Shown piece after piece: positions 1 through 7,321 of a stretch of DNA of 7,948 bases. The position numbers and the translations under genes are program-made. Each line of letters opens with the position of its first letter. The stretch's first letter is position 1. The notes beneath the pieces are model-generated. The model was given only the letters and a program-made list of their open reading frames with translations. It was not told the DNA's origin and made no database searches. Source of the DNA: Flavobacteriaceae bacterium UBA980 (lineage in GTDB: Bacteria > Bacteroidota > Bacteroidia > Flavobacteriales > Flavobacteriaceae); assembly GCA_002292265.1 (NCBI GenBank), contig DBBQ01000011.1, positions 17,147 through 25,094 on the forward strand, written 5' to 3'.

Positions 1-1
1 G

Positions 2-1957
2 TACCGATATAAAGCGCCAAAAATAAAATACTACCAAACAAAATTAATTGTCCTCCCTACTGGTAAAGGAAAGGTGATTTTAGAAACACATGAAGAAGAG
101 CTTTTGGTTCCAAAAAAATACTTGAATAAGGGGCTTGATGGTGATCTCGTCTCTGTCAGTGTTCATAGAAAAGAGGAAGCCTATGTGGCCCACGTAGAAG
201 AAATTATTGAAAGAAATAAGAAAGAGTACGTCGGTGTCCTCGAGCGGCAAAAAGAGTATGGCTTTGTTTTGTGTAGAAAAGGAAGTATGTATACAGATTT
301 TTTTATACAACCGAGTGAATTATCAGACTTCAAGGATGGAGAAAAAGTAGTTGCTGTTTTCAAAAATTGGGAAGAAGGCAGAGATGCACCCAATGGAAAA
401 ATTATTAAAAGCTTAGGTACTCCAGGAACTTCAGAAACAGAAATACACGCAATCCTCCATGAGTACGGACTTCCTTACGAATTTCCAAAAGATGTAGAGC
501 AGTCAGCAGAAACATTGAACCGTGCTATTGACCCATCAGAAATAAAAAGAAGGAGAGACTTTCGAAAAGACCTAACGTTCACTATCGATCCAATAACAGC
601 AAAAGATTTTGATGATGCGCTCTCGTTTAAAAAATTAAAAAATGGAACCTATGAAATAGGCATCCACATTGCTGATGTTTCTCATTACGTTCAACCCAAC
701 AGCATTTTGGATCAAGAAGCGTATGATCGGGCAACTTCTGTTTATTTAGTCGACCGTGTCGTTCCCATGCTGCCAGAAGTGCTCTCCAATGGTCTTTGTT
801 CGTTACGACCTCAGGAAGAAAAATATACCTTTTCTGCGGTTTTTGTGCTAGATGAAAAGGCAACAGTTTTGGAAGAGTGGTATGGCAAAACAGTGATTTA
901 TTCGGATTACCGTTTCTCCTATGAAGAAGTACAACACATGCTGGAAAAAGAAAAGCCAAATGTAGATTCTGAGACCTCACTTTCAGGGCAAGCCTATCAA
1001 GTTCCAAACACCGTTTTTGATGCCCTCACCACACTGAACCGGTTTTCCAAAAACCTAAGAAGTAACCGGATGAAAAACGGAGCCATTTCTTTTGATCGTG
1101 TAGAAGTAAATTTTTCGTTGGACGAAGAAAACAATCCAGATTCCGTTTTCTTTAAAACTTCTAAAGACGCCAATAAACTGATCGAAGAATTTATGTTGTT
1201 GGCCAACAAAAGAGTAGCTCAATTCATCGGTAAACAGACACCTAGAATACCTTTTGTCTATCGTATCCACGACGACCCAGATGAAGAAAAACTTTTTAAC
1301 CTAAAGCAAACCATCAGTTCTTTTGGTTATTCATTTAATCCGAAAGGAAAAAATGTAAGCAAAGAAATCAATAAATTATTAAGTGACTGCAATGGAAAGC
1401 GGGAACAAAACTTAATCGATACTTTGGCCCTGAGAAGCATGTCCAAAGCAGAATACACCACGGATAACATTGGTCATTACGGTTTGGCTTTTACCCATTA
1501 TACCCATTTTACTTCACCCATTAGACGATATCCCGACGTTATCGTTCACCGCTTACTACAAGATTATTTAGAAAAAAAGAAAAGTCCCCCAAAAACCACT
1601 ATCGAAGAGGCGTGTAAGCATGCTTCACAAAGAGAACAACTGGCCACACGAGCGGAAAGGGATTCAATAAAATACATGCAAATGGTCTTTATGGAAGACA
1701 AAGTAGGACAAGAATTCGAAGGGGTTATCACTGGTGTAACTGACCGTGGGATGTATGTTGAAATCATTGAAAATAAATGCGAAGGCATGATTCGAATGGT
1801 GGATTTAAAAAATGATTTTTTCCAGTATGACATGCAGAACCATTCGATTGTTGGAAGAAAAACCAATACGGTTTATCAACTTGGGGACCCACTTCGAATC
1901 AAAGTAAAAAAAGTAAACATTCAAAGACGCTTTTTGGATTTTATAACTGCAGAATAA
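2..1957 (+). CDS. rnr: Ribonuclease R (RNB-family 3'-5' exoribonuclease), 5'-truncated by window edge
   Basis: RNase R degrades structured RNA processively from the 3' end and acts in rRNA, tRNA and mRNA quality control in the cytoplasm. The frame is open to the left edge, and the residues before the GTG at 74 (LPTGKGKVILE) continue a cold-shock-domain fold, so that GTG is an internal valine. 651 residues are visible; relatives of about 720-730 suggest some 70-80 are missing. Order: remnant of the N-terminal cold-shock domains (roughly visible residues 10-125), RNB catalytic domain (about 180-520), S1 domain (about 570-645, starting GQEFEGVITGV). The metal-binding aspartates are in TIDPITAKDFDDA (visible D196, D202, D204, D205; nt 587-616), and the conserved RNB signature HFTSPIRRYPDVIVHR is near nt 1505-1555. 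The protein stops just after S1, without the long basic tail of the E. coli enzyme. The next gene follows on the same strand after 17 nt. Confidence 0.96.
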   Translation, partial: YRYKAPKIKYYQTKLIVLPTGKGKVILETHEEELLVPKKYLNKGLDGDLVSVSVHRKEEAYVAHVEEIIERNKKEYVGVLERQKEYGFVLCRKGSMYTDFFIQPSELSDFKDGEKVVAVFKNWEEGRDAPNGKIIKSLGTPGTSETEIHAILHEYGLPYEFPKDVEQSAETLNRAIDPSEIKRRRDFRKDLTFTIDPITAKDFDDALSFKKLKNGTYEIGIHIADVSHYVQPNSILDQEAYDRATSVYLVDRVVPMLPEVLSNGLCSLRPQEEKYTFSAVFVLDEKATVLEEWYGKTVIYSDYRFSYEEVQHMLEKEKPNVDSETSLSGQAYQVPNTVFDALTTLNRFSKNLRSNRMKNGAISFDRVEVNFSLDEENNPDSVFFKTSKDANKLIEEFMLLANKRVAQFIGKQTPRIPFVYRIHDDPDEEKLFNLKQTISSFGYSFNPKGKNVSKEINKLLSDCNGKREQNLIDTLALRSMSKAEYTTDNIGHYGLAFTHYTHFTSPIRRYPDVIVHRLLQDYLEKKKSPPKTTIEEACKHASQREQLATRAERDSIKYMQMVFMEDKVGQEFEGVITGVTDRGMYVEIIENKCEGMIRMVDLKNDFFQYDMQNHSIVGRKTNTVYQLGDPLRIKVKKVNIQRRFLDFITAE

Positions 1958-1974
1958 TTGTGTTATTTTACACC

Positions 1975-2658
1975 ATGCAAATACGTCGTTACGTCTTATT
2001 ATTTTTTTTCGCTTCTCTTTCTCTTTGGTCTCAAGACACAGAAAAGAAAATCCTTGCAATTAGTCCTTTTCAAGGCCTAAAAGTGTATTCCAACTTAGAT
2101 GTTGAATTAATATCATCTGATGTCAATAAAGTCATTGCTTATGGGGAAAATTCTGATTTTGTGGTTTTATCGCTAAAAGAAGGTATTCTAAAAATCAGAA
2201 TTTCAGGAGGAAGTTTATTAACTCCTGGAAAAACAAAAATAAAACTGTATCACAGCCGCCCACTAGATCAAATTCACGTATATCAAGAAAGTCAACTAAC
2301 CGCTAGCACCCCTCTTGAACAAACCAGCCTCTCTCTGGAAGCAAAGACCAACGCTGTTATTAATCTCGAAATTCAGGCGGATCGGTTGGACACCAAAGCG
2401 AGTTTAGGCGGTAGAATATTTCTAAAAGGAAAGGTGACAAACCACGAGATTCTAATTACAAGTAGTGGCTTGTGTGAAGCGGAAGAGCTTATCACGCAAC
2501 AAACCAAAACAAAAAGCTACGGCGGAGCTTATAGTTATATCTACGCAAATGCATTGATTGATGCAGAGTTGTATGGTGGTGTGCTGCGTGTTTTTGGAAA
2601 CCCCAGTAAACGCATTACTCAAAAGAAGTTGGGTGCAAAAATTCTAATGGAAGAATAA
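1975..2658 (+). CDS. Secreted GIN-domain (DUF2807) protein, putative auto-transporter adhesin head
   Basis: The function is unknown. The family is a repetitive beta-helix-like 'GIN' domain common in Bacteroidota envelope proteins. The ATG at 1975 gives 227 aa with a classical signal peptide: basic MQIRR, hydrophobic VLLFFFASLSL, and probable cleavage after WS before QD (residues 19/20), so the mature protein should be periplasmic or surface-exposed. The rest has the GIN pattern: an opening 'F.GLKVYSNLDVELI' strand, then short beta-strand repeats with regularly spaced small residues (SLGGRIFLKG, ITSSGLCEAEEL, SYGGAYSYIYA, AELYGGVLRVFGNPS). The GTG at 1960 would add five residues before the signal peptide and is less likely. 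It lies 17 nt after rnr on the same strand with no visible terminator, so co-transcription is likely. No Shine-Dalgarno site is seen. The 3' end is 5 nt from the convergent tRNA-Cys. Confidence 0.8.
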   Translation: MQIRRYVLLFFFASLSLWSQDTEKKILAISPFQGLKVYSNLDVELISSDVNKVIAYGENSDFVVLSLKEGILKIRISGGSLLTPGKTKIKLYHSRPLDQIHVYQESQLTASTPLEQTSLSLEAKTNAVINLEIQADRLDTKASLGGRIFLKGKVTNHEILITSSGLCEAEELITQQTKTKSYGGAYSYIYANALIDAELYGGVLRVFGNPSKRITQKKLGAKILMEE

Positions 2659-2663
2659 AAGAG

Positions 2664-2734
2664 AGGCATCGAGCGGATTCGAACCGCTGTACAAGCTTTT
2701 GCAGAGCTCTGCCTAGCCACTCGGCCACGATGCC
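2664..2734 (-). tRNA. tRNA-Cys (anticodon GCA)
   Basis: Read on the minus strand, a 71-nt cloverleaf folds fully. The acceptor stem is GGCATCG with CGATGCC (7 bp), the D arm is GCC...GGC, the anticodon stem is GAGCT with AGCTT (one G-U pair), and the loop CTGCAAA carries anticodon GCA (plus-strand bases 2700-2702). The variable loop is 4 nt and the T arm is AGCGG-TTCGAAT-CCGCT. The discriminator base is U73, the known main identity element for CysRS, which agrees with the anticodon. CCA is not encoded (the next bases are CTC), so it must be added by the CCA-adding enzyme. The 5' end is 20 nt after the folB stop on the same strand, which suggests co-transcription with folB and release by RNase P. 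The 3' end faces the GIN-domain gene across 5 nt. Confidence 0.97.
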
Positions 2735-2754
2735 ATGGCGTAAAAGTAGTAATA

Positions 2755-3129
2755 TTAATCCAAATTCAACTCAGTTCTTTTCAGTTCTCTTCGCACTGCA
2801 ACCTCTTCTACATTCCCACCAATTGGTGGATTTTTTTTGGCGACTTTTACGGAGGCTTTTGTCACTGTGGGAAAATCATCCATTATTTTTGTGATGATAC
2901 GTTCGGCAACGTGTTCTAAAAGTTTTGCCCGCTGTTCCATCTCAGATTTTACAATGGCGTGCAAGGAAACATAGTCCACCGTATCTGCCAATTGATCTGT
3001 TTTTGAAGAACGACTTAAATCTGTGTCCACAACAAGATTGACCACATAGTCGCTACCTATTTTTTCTTCCTCATCCATACAGCCGTGAAAGGCGTAGAGG
3101 CGAATATTTTTTAAATAAATTTTTCCCAT
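2755..3129 (-). CDS. folB: Dihydroneopterin aldolase (folate biosynthesis)
   Basis: FolB cleaves 7,8-dihydroneopterin to 6-hydroxymethyl-7,8-dihydropterin and glycolaldehyde in tetrahydrofolate synthesis. It is a cytosolic homo-oligomer of the tunnelling fold. The 124-aa product has the usual family length and landmarks: the N-terminal strand KIYLKNIRLYAFHGCMDEEEK with the substrate-pocket glutamate region (residues 20-22), DTVDYVSL with the conserved tyrosine (Y53), LLEHVAERI with the pterin-anchoring glutamate (E72), and VKVAKKNPPIGG with the catalytic lysine (K98 or K99). The start at ATG 3129 (MGKIYLKN) fits the family. A start 17 codons upstream at 3180 would add a non-homologous extension beyond the -7 box, so I reject it. 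It is divergent from glnS across 81 nt and upstream of tRNA-Cys. Confidence 0.95.
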   Translation of the reverse strand: MGKIYLKNIRLYAFHGCMDEEEKIGSDYVVNLVVDTDLSRSSKTDQLADTVDYVSLHAIVKSEMEQRAKLLEHVAERIITKIMDDFPTVTKASVKVAKKNPPIGGNVEEVAVRRELKRTELNLD

Positions 3130-3137
3130 AACATCGG

Positions 3138-3145
3138 CAAAGATA
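3138..3145 (-). promoter_or_regulatory. Candidate -7 box of folB (TATCTTTG)
   Basis: The minus strand reads TATCTTTG, an exact match to the Bacteroidota -7 consensus TAnnTTTG recognised by the primary sigma factor. It ends 8 bases before the folB ATG, so transcription would begin within a few bases of the start codon. I see no clear -33 TTG/TTTG at the expected distance (about 17-23 nt upstream), which is the main weakness. Confidence 0.55.
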
Positions 3146-3171
3146 AAGACTGTTTTCTTCTTTCCATTCAT

Positions 3172-3183
3172 TGAATGCATTCA
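3172..3183. repeat. 12-bp perfect palindrome TGAATGCATTCA between folB and glnS
   Basis: TGAATGCATTCA equals its own reverse complement and sits in the divergent folB-glnS gap, one base before the glnS -7 box. The same stretch also holds a direct repeat CATTCATT at 3165-3172 and 3178-3185. Position and symmetry would suit a dimeric regulator's operator, but no regulator is known or encoded nearby. The site is AT-rich and may be chance. Confidence 0.3.
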
Positions 3184-3184
3184 T

Positions 3185-3192
3185 TATCTTTG
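3185..3192 (+). promoter_or_regulatory. Candidate -7 box of glnS (TATCTTTG)
   Basis: TATCTTTG matches the Bacteroidota -7 consensus TAnnTTTG exactly and is identical to the boxes before folB and gltX. It ends 18 bases before the ATG at 3211, leaving a leader of about a dozen bases that is A-rich (AAATAAAAAAACCC), the usual substitute for a Shine-Dalgarno site in this phylum. A TTG at 3171-3173 is only 11 bases upstream, too close for a standard -33 element. The box lies downstream of the in-frame ATG at 3175 and so argues for the 3211 start. Confidence 0.6.
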
Positions 3193-3210
3193 GCACAAAT
3201 AAAAAAACCC

Positions 3211-4881
3211 ATGGAGCGCCCGTTGCATTTTATAGAACACATTATTGAGGAAGATTTGGCTCAAGGGTATCAAAGCGACCAGCTGCGTTTCCGCTTTCCC
3301 CCAGAACCCAACGGATATTTACATATCGGTCATGTCAAAGCCATATGTTTAAATTTTAATTTGGGAGAACGATACAACGCACCCGTCAACCTCAGATTTG
3401 ATGACACCAATCCCGCAAAAGAAGAGCAACAATTTGTGGATGCCATAAAAGAGAATATTCAATGGCTAGGCTATCAATGGGATTCGGAATGTTATGCTTC
3501 AGATTATTTTGAAGAGCTGTACCAATGGGCGGAAAAACTAATAGCAGAAGGAAAAGCCTATGTGGATTCACAAAGTTCAGAAACCATTGCAGACCAAAAA
3601 GGGACCCCCACAACACCAGGGAAAAATAGTCCGTATCGGAATCGATCTATAGAAGAAAATCAACAGCTGTTTTCCCAAATGAAAGCGGGTAAATGTAAAG
3701 AAGGAGAACACGTCTTGCGTGCGAAAATTGACATGGCTTCTTCCAATATGCTGATGAGGGATCCGGTGATGTATCGCATTTTATACAAAACCCACCACCG
3801 TACAGGTGATGACTGGTGTATTTATCCGATGTATGACTGGACTCATGGTCAGTCGGATTTTATAGAGCAGGTTTCACACTCCTTGTGTTCTTTAGAGTTC
3901 AAGCCTCACCGCGACTTGTACGATTGGTTCTTGGATGCAGTAAACCCAGCAGACAAATTGCGGCCTAAACAGCGAGAGTTTGCTCGGATGAATTTGTCTT
4001 ATACCGTTACGAGTAAAAGAAAACTGTTAGAACTCATTCAAGAGGGCCATGTAACCGGTTGGGATGACCCTAGAATGCCCACCATTGCTGGGTTAAGAAG
4101 AAGAGGGTACACGCCGAGAGCATTGCGTAACTTCGTAGATGCTGCCGGGATAGCCAAACGGGAAAACGTAATTGATCTTTCTCTCTTAGAGCATTCTGTA
4201 CGAGAAGACCTCAACGCAACTGCTCCTCGAGTAATGGGAGTTTTGGATACAGTGAAACTTACTCTAACTAATTACCCTGAGGATCAAACAGAGCTTTTGG
4301 AAGGAGAGGTAAACCCTGAACAACCAGAAAAAGGGACACGAAGTTTTCCGTTTTCAAAACATCTCTATATCGAACGGGAAGACTTTAGAGAAAGTGCCAA
4401 CCGAAAATTTTTCCGATTGACTTTGGACAAAGAAGTACGTTTAAAAAATGCCTACATCATCAAAGGAGAATCCGTTATAAAAGACGCGGAGGGAAACATC
4501 ACAGAAATCCTGTGTACCTATGATCCCGAAAGTAAAAGCGGTAGCGGAACTGAAGCCTCACAGCGTAAAGTAAAGGGAACGTTGCATTGGGTAACTCAAA
4601 AAGATGCCCTCAAAGCAAAGGTGCGCTTGTACGATCGTTTGTTTCACGTTCCTGCACCCGACCAAGATAAGTTAAAGGATTTTAAGTCTTTTATCAATCC
4701 TGATTCACTCACAACAATCACCGCCTATGTAGAGCCGGGACTTTCCGGCGCAAAGCCTGGTGATCAATTCCAATTTCAGCGTTTAGGGTATTTTGTCTTA
4801 GACCAAGAGAGTACTAGCCAAGAGCTCGTTTTCAATAAAACCGTGGGTCTTAGAGATACCTGGTCAAAACAAAACAATTAG
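3211..4881 (+). CDS. glnS: Glutaminyl-tRNA synthetase
   Basis: GlnRS charges tRNA-Gln with glutamine using ATP, as a cytosolic class Ib monomer. The 556-aa product matches the E. coli-type length and carries no YqeY or other appended domain. Visible: PPEPNGYLHIGH with the HIGH motif at residues 38-41, FDDTNP and the active-site pocket, DWCIYPMYDWTHGQSD with SHSLCSLEF (about residues 205-230), the signature loop VTSKR (residues 266-270), WDDPRMPTIAGLRRRG, then the two anticodon-binding beta-barrels (about 340-550). The KMSKS-type loop is unusual because the second residue is Thr where GlnRS normally has Met or Leu. The start at 3211 (MERPLHFIEHIIEEDL) matches the family's beginning; an in-frame ATG at 3175 would add 12 residues and lies upstream of the -7 box. 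It is divergent from folB, and its stop is one base from the stop of the convergent SPFH gene. Confidence 0.96.
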   Translation: MERPLHFIEHIIEEDLAQGYQSDQLRFRFPPEPNGYLHIGHVKAICLNFNLGERYNAPVNLRFDDTNPAKEEQQFVDAIKENIQWLGYQWDSECYASDYFEELYQWAEKLIAEGKAYVDSQSSETIADQKGTPTTPGKNSPYRNRSIEENQQLFSQMKAGKCKEGEHVLRAKIDMASSNMLMRDPVMYRILYKTHHRTGDDWCIYPMYDWTHGQSDFIEQVSHSLCSLEFKPHRDLYDWFLDAVNPADKLRPKQREFARMNLSYTVTSKRKLLELIQEGHVTGWDDPRMPTIAGLRRRGYTPRALRNFVDAAGIAKRENVIDLSLLEHSVREDLNATAPRVMGVLDTVKLTLTNYPEDQTELLEGEVNPEQPEKGTRSFPFSKHLYIEREDFRESANRKFFRLTLDKEVRLKNAYIIKGESVIKDAEGNITEILCTYDPESKSGSGTEASQRKVKGTLHWVTQKDALKAKVRLYDRLFHVPAPDQDKLKDFKSFINPDSLTTITAYVEPGLSGAKPGDQFQFQRLGYFVLDQESTSQELVFNKTVGLRDTWSKQNN

Positions 4882-4896
4882 TTTATTTTTTGTTTT
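4866..4896. terminator. Possible weak bidirectional terminator between glnS and the SPFH gene
   Basis: AAAACAAAA (4866-4874) and its complement TTTTGTTTT (4888-4896) flank a 13-base loop containing both stop codons. Read either way it gives an A-rich arm and a T-rich arm, the outline of a bidirectional terminator. The 9-bp stem has only one G-C pair and lies within Lys/Asn/Gln-rich C-terminal codons of both genes, so it may be a composition effect. Confidence 0.25.
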
Positions 4897-5821
4897 TAGC
4901 TTCAGCTCCTTTTTGAGTTTGATTTTTCATGGCTTCACCAATTTGATTACTTGCTGTGAAGGAAGCGACCATATCGTTGAGCATTTCACTTCCCGCTTGC
5001 GGAGAGTTTGGTAAAAGAATCAAGTTGGTGTTGGTTTCCCCCCCAATAGCCTGAAGGGTATCGTAATGTTGGGTGACCACAATTAACGCAGAGGCTTCCT
5101 GAGAGTTGATTCCTACTTTATTTAAAACATCAACCGACTCCTCCAGACCGCGAGCAATTTCTCTTCTCTGATCCGCAATACCTTGCCCTTGAAGGCGTTT
5201 ACTTTCGGCTTCAGCTTTTGCTTTTTCGACTATCAAAATACGTTCCGCATCACCGTCGTACTGAGCAGCAACTTTTTTGCGTTCCGCAGCATTAATTCGG
5301 TTCATTGCAGCTTTTACCTCAGGATCGGGGTCTATATCCGTAACCAACGCCTTGATGATGTCATAACCGTAATTGGCCATAGCATCGTTTAATTCTCCTT
5401 TTACAGCGTTTGCAATTTCGTCTTTTTTCTCAAAGACATCATCCAACTTCATTTTCGGGACCACGGCTCGAACCACATCGAAGACATAAGACGTGATCTG
5501 GTCTTGGGGGTAGTCTAACTTATAAAAAGCGTCGTATACATTTTCTGCCACAACTTTATATTGAACGGACACCTTTAACTTGACAAAAACATCGTCTTTG
5601 GTTTTGGTTTCAACAATAACATCTAGTTGGAGAATACGGAGACTCAAACGTCCCGAGATACGATCCACCACAGGAATTCGAAAATGTAAACCCGATTGGC
5701 GAATAGAGAGAAAACGGCCAAAGCGCTCAACAATAGCAGCGCTCTGCTGTTTTACAACAAAGATTCCTGAAAAAAGAAATAGGACAACAAAAAAGATAAG
5801 GGCATAGGTAAAAATACTCAT
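4883..5821 (-). CDS. SPFH/Band 7 membrane protein of the HIR (hypersensitive-induced reaction) type
   Basis: SPFH proteins form large oligomeric cages on membranes and are tied to membrane microdomains and control of membrane proteases. The substrate or role here is unknown. The 312-aa product has one N-terminal membrane segment (residues 6-23), an SPFH domain (about 24-190), an alanine- and charge-rich coiled coil (about 175-230) and a polar tail. Stretches LSLRILQLDV, ETKTKDDVFV, YVFDVVRAVVPK, NYGYDIIKALVTDIDPD and INAAERKK, plus the later DQRREIARGL and VVTQHYDTL, resemble, from memory, plant HIR proteins more than E. coli QmcA or HflK/C. The start at ATG 5821 immediately precedes the membrane segment. 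It lies 15 nt after the gltX stop on the same strand, so it is probably transcribed from the gltX promoter. No NfeD-type partner is seen beside it. Confidence 0.88.
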   Translation of the reverse strand: MSIFTYALIFFVVLFLFSGIFVVKQQSAAIVERFGRFLSIRQSGLHFRIPVVDRISGRLSLRILQLDVIVETKTKDDVFVKLKVSVQYKVVAENVYDAFYKLDYPQDQITSYVFDVVRAVVPKMKLDDVFEKKDEIANAVKGELNDAMANYGYDIIKALVTDIDPDPEVKAAMNRINAAERKKVAAQYDGDAERILIVEKAKAEAESKRLQGQGIADQRREIARGLEESVDVLNKVGINSQEASALIVVTQHYDTLQAIGGETNTNLILLPNSPQAGSEMLNDMVASFTASNQIGEAMKNQTQKGAEAKNKK

Positions 5822-5836
5822 GGGATAAGGTTTTCG

Positions 5837-7312
5837 TTAAGATAAATGGTTTAAAAAATCGTGTACTCTTTTTAAAGGTACATCTTTTCCCAAAAGAGTG
5901 CAAATAGCAAATAAATCGGGACCCGTCAATTTTCCCACTATGCTCAATCGAAAGGACTGCATGACCACTCCCAGGGAAATCTCATTTTCTTTTGCCCATT
6001 GGAATAAGGGTTCCTTAATGCTTTCTCCTTCTTTTTGGGTTCCTAAAAGTGCAGCGATTTGTTCGAGTACGATTTGGGGGTTTTTATTCTGCAGTTTGCC
6101 CACGCTTTTCTCGTCGTAGGGATAGGGGGCTTTTAATAAGGCCGTTTCCTCCTTTAGGTCGTCTAGAGTGTAGAGACGTTCCTGGAACAAAGAGAGGATG
6201 TCTAAATGTTTTTCCACGGGATAATCCGCTAAAACTTGTTTTACTTTACTATTCTCAATTAGCGTGTCCGGACTGGTTCTGGATAGGTGTTGGTGGTTTA
6301 CGGACTTGGCCTTTTCATAATCAAAACGAGCCCCGCCTTTTTGTATTCCCACCACAGAAAATGCCTCCTCCAATTCTTCTAAGGAAAAGAACTCTTTTTC
6401 ACCACCGTCATTCCACCCTAAGAATGCCAGGTAATTGATCAAGCCTTCTGGTAGAAATCCCATTTCTCGAAAGCCTGCCGTATCGGATCCCCATTGTAAA
6501 GGAAATACAGGAAATCCATCTTTATCCCCATCCCTCTTAGACAGCTTTCCTTTCCCGCTAGGTTTTAATATTAAGGGTAAATGCATAAATTTTGGAGGCT
6601 CCCAACCAAAGGCATCATAGATCAGTTTGTGCATGGGCATTGAGGGCAGCCATTCTTCCCCGCGAATTACGGTAGTGATCTCCATCAATCTATCATCTAC
6701 TACATTGGCAAAATGATAAGTAGGCATCCCATCACTTTTCATCAAAATTTTATCGTCTAGTAAATTTGATTCAACCGTTACATTGCCACGAACCTCATCT
6801 GTGATACTAACCCGCTGATCAGCCACTACCTTTAGTCGAACTACGTAGTCTTCTTTTAGTGCCTCCTTTAGCTCATCTGGGTTTAGTGTAAGACTGTTTT
6901 TGAATTGCATTCTATTGTGACTTCCGTAACGAAATGTTTCTCCTTTTTTTTCAGCCTCCTCTCTAGCAGTACTAAGTGCCTCAGAAGAATCGAAAGCGTA
7001 GTAAGCAGCACCAGAAGTTAGAAGCTCTTCGATATGCGTTTTATAGATTTCCTTGCGCTCACTTTGTCTGTAGGGGCCGTGCGAACCCCCGTTGGCGGGT
7101 CCCTCGTCCGGAATCATTCCACACCATTCCAACGCCTCTTGAATATAAGATTCACTTCCATCTACATAGCGATTCTGATCGGTATCTTCTACACGTAAAA
7201 TAAACGTACCCTTGTTTTTTCTGGCATACAAATAGTTAAAAAGCGCAGTACGCAACCCTCCTATGTGTAGGGGTCCAGTGGGACTGGGCGCAAAACGAAC
7301 ACGTGTTTTCAT
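5837..7312 (-). CDS. gltX: Glutamyl-tRNA synthetase
   Basis: GluRS charges tRNA-Glu with glutamate using ATP, and the Glu-tRNA also feeds tetrapyrrole synthesis where HemA is present. The 491-aa product starts MKTRVRFAPSPTGPLHIGG, with the class I HIGH-like motif HIGG at residues 16-19. Next come LRVEDTDQNR, the tRNA-acceptor region with SDGMPTYHFANVVDD (about 193-207), VIRGEEWLPSMP, the KMSKS-type loop KLSKRDGDK (K256-R260), and a helical anticodon-binding C-terminal half. The start is the ATG at 7312, directly after an A-rich GGCAAAAAA. A TTG at 7324 would add four residues but lies inside the -7 box. With glnS also present, this is expected to be a discriminating GluRS that does not mischarge tRNA-Gln (inference). 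It leads a probable two-gene unit with the SPFH gene and is divergent from ybeY. Confidence 0.97.
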   Translation of the reverse strand: MKTRVRFAPSPTGPLHIGGLRTALFNYLYARKNKGTFILRVEDTDQNRYVDGSESYIQEALEWCGMIPDEGPANGGSHGPYRQSERKEIYKTHIEELLTSGAAYYAFDSSEALSTAREEAEKKGETFRYGSHNRMQFKNSLTLNPDELKEALKEDYVVRLKVVADQRVSITDEVRGNVTVESNLLDDKILMKSDGMPTYHFANVVDDRLMEITTVIRGEEWLPSMPMHKLIYDAFGWEPPKFMHLPLILKPSGKGKLSKRDGDKDGFPVFPLQWGSDTAGFREMGFLPEGLINYLAFLGWNDGGEKEFFSLEELEEAFSVVGIQKGGARFDYEKAKSVNHQHLSRTSPDTLIENSKVKQVLADYPVEKHLDILSLFQERLYTLDDLKEETALLKAPYPYDEKSVGKLQNKNPQIVLEQIAALLGTQKEGESIKEPLFQWAKENEISLGVVMQSFRLSIVGKLTGPDLFAICTLLGKDVPLKRVHDFLNHLS

Positions 7313-7321
7313 TTTTTTGCC

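Noticed and set aside
74..76. GTG as the start of the RNase R gene
   Set aside because: The frame is open to base 2 and the upstream residues fit the cold-shock domain of the family; the gene is simply cut by the window edge.
1960..1973. GTGT-tatttt-ACAC hairpin between rnr and the GIN-domain gene as a terminator
   Set aside because: The 4-bp stem is too weak and lacks a U-tract; the two genes are probably co-transcribed.
3130..3180. 17-residue N-terminal extension of FolB from ATG 3180
   Set aside because: FolB homologues begin at about MGKIYLKN; the extension spans the candidate promoter and overlaps the glnS upstream region.
3175..3210. 12-residue N-terminal extension of GlnRS from ATG 3175
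   Set aside because: The extension does not resemble the family and would require transcription from upstream of the TATCTTTG box; MERPLHFIE at 3211 fits homologues.
7300..7305. Second CACGTG core within the gltX start region, considered as another parS site
   Set aside because: The flanking bases do not match TGTT/AACA; it is explained by the codons for KTRV in gltX.
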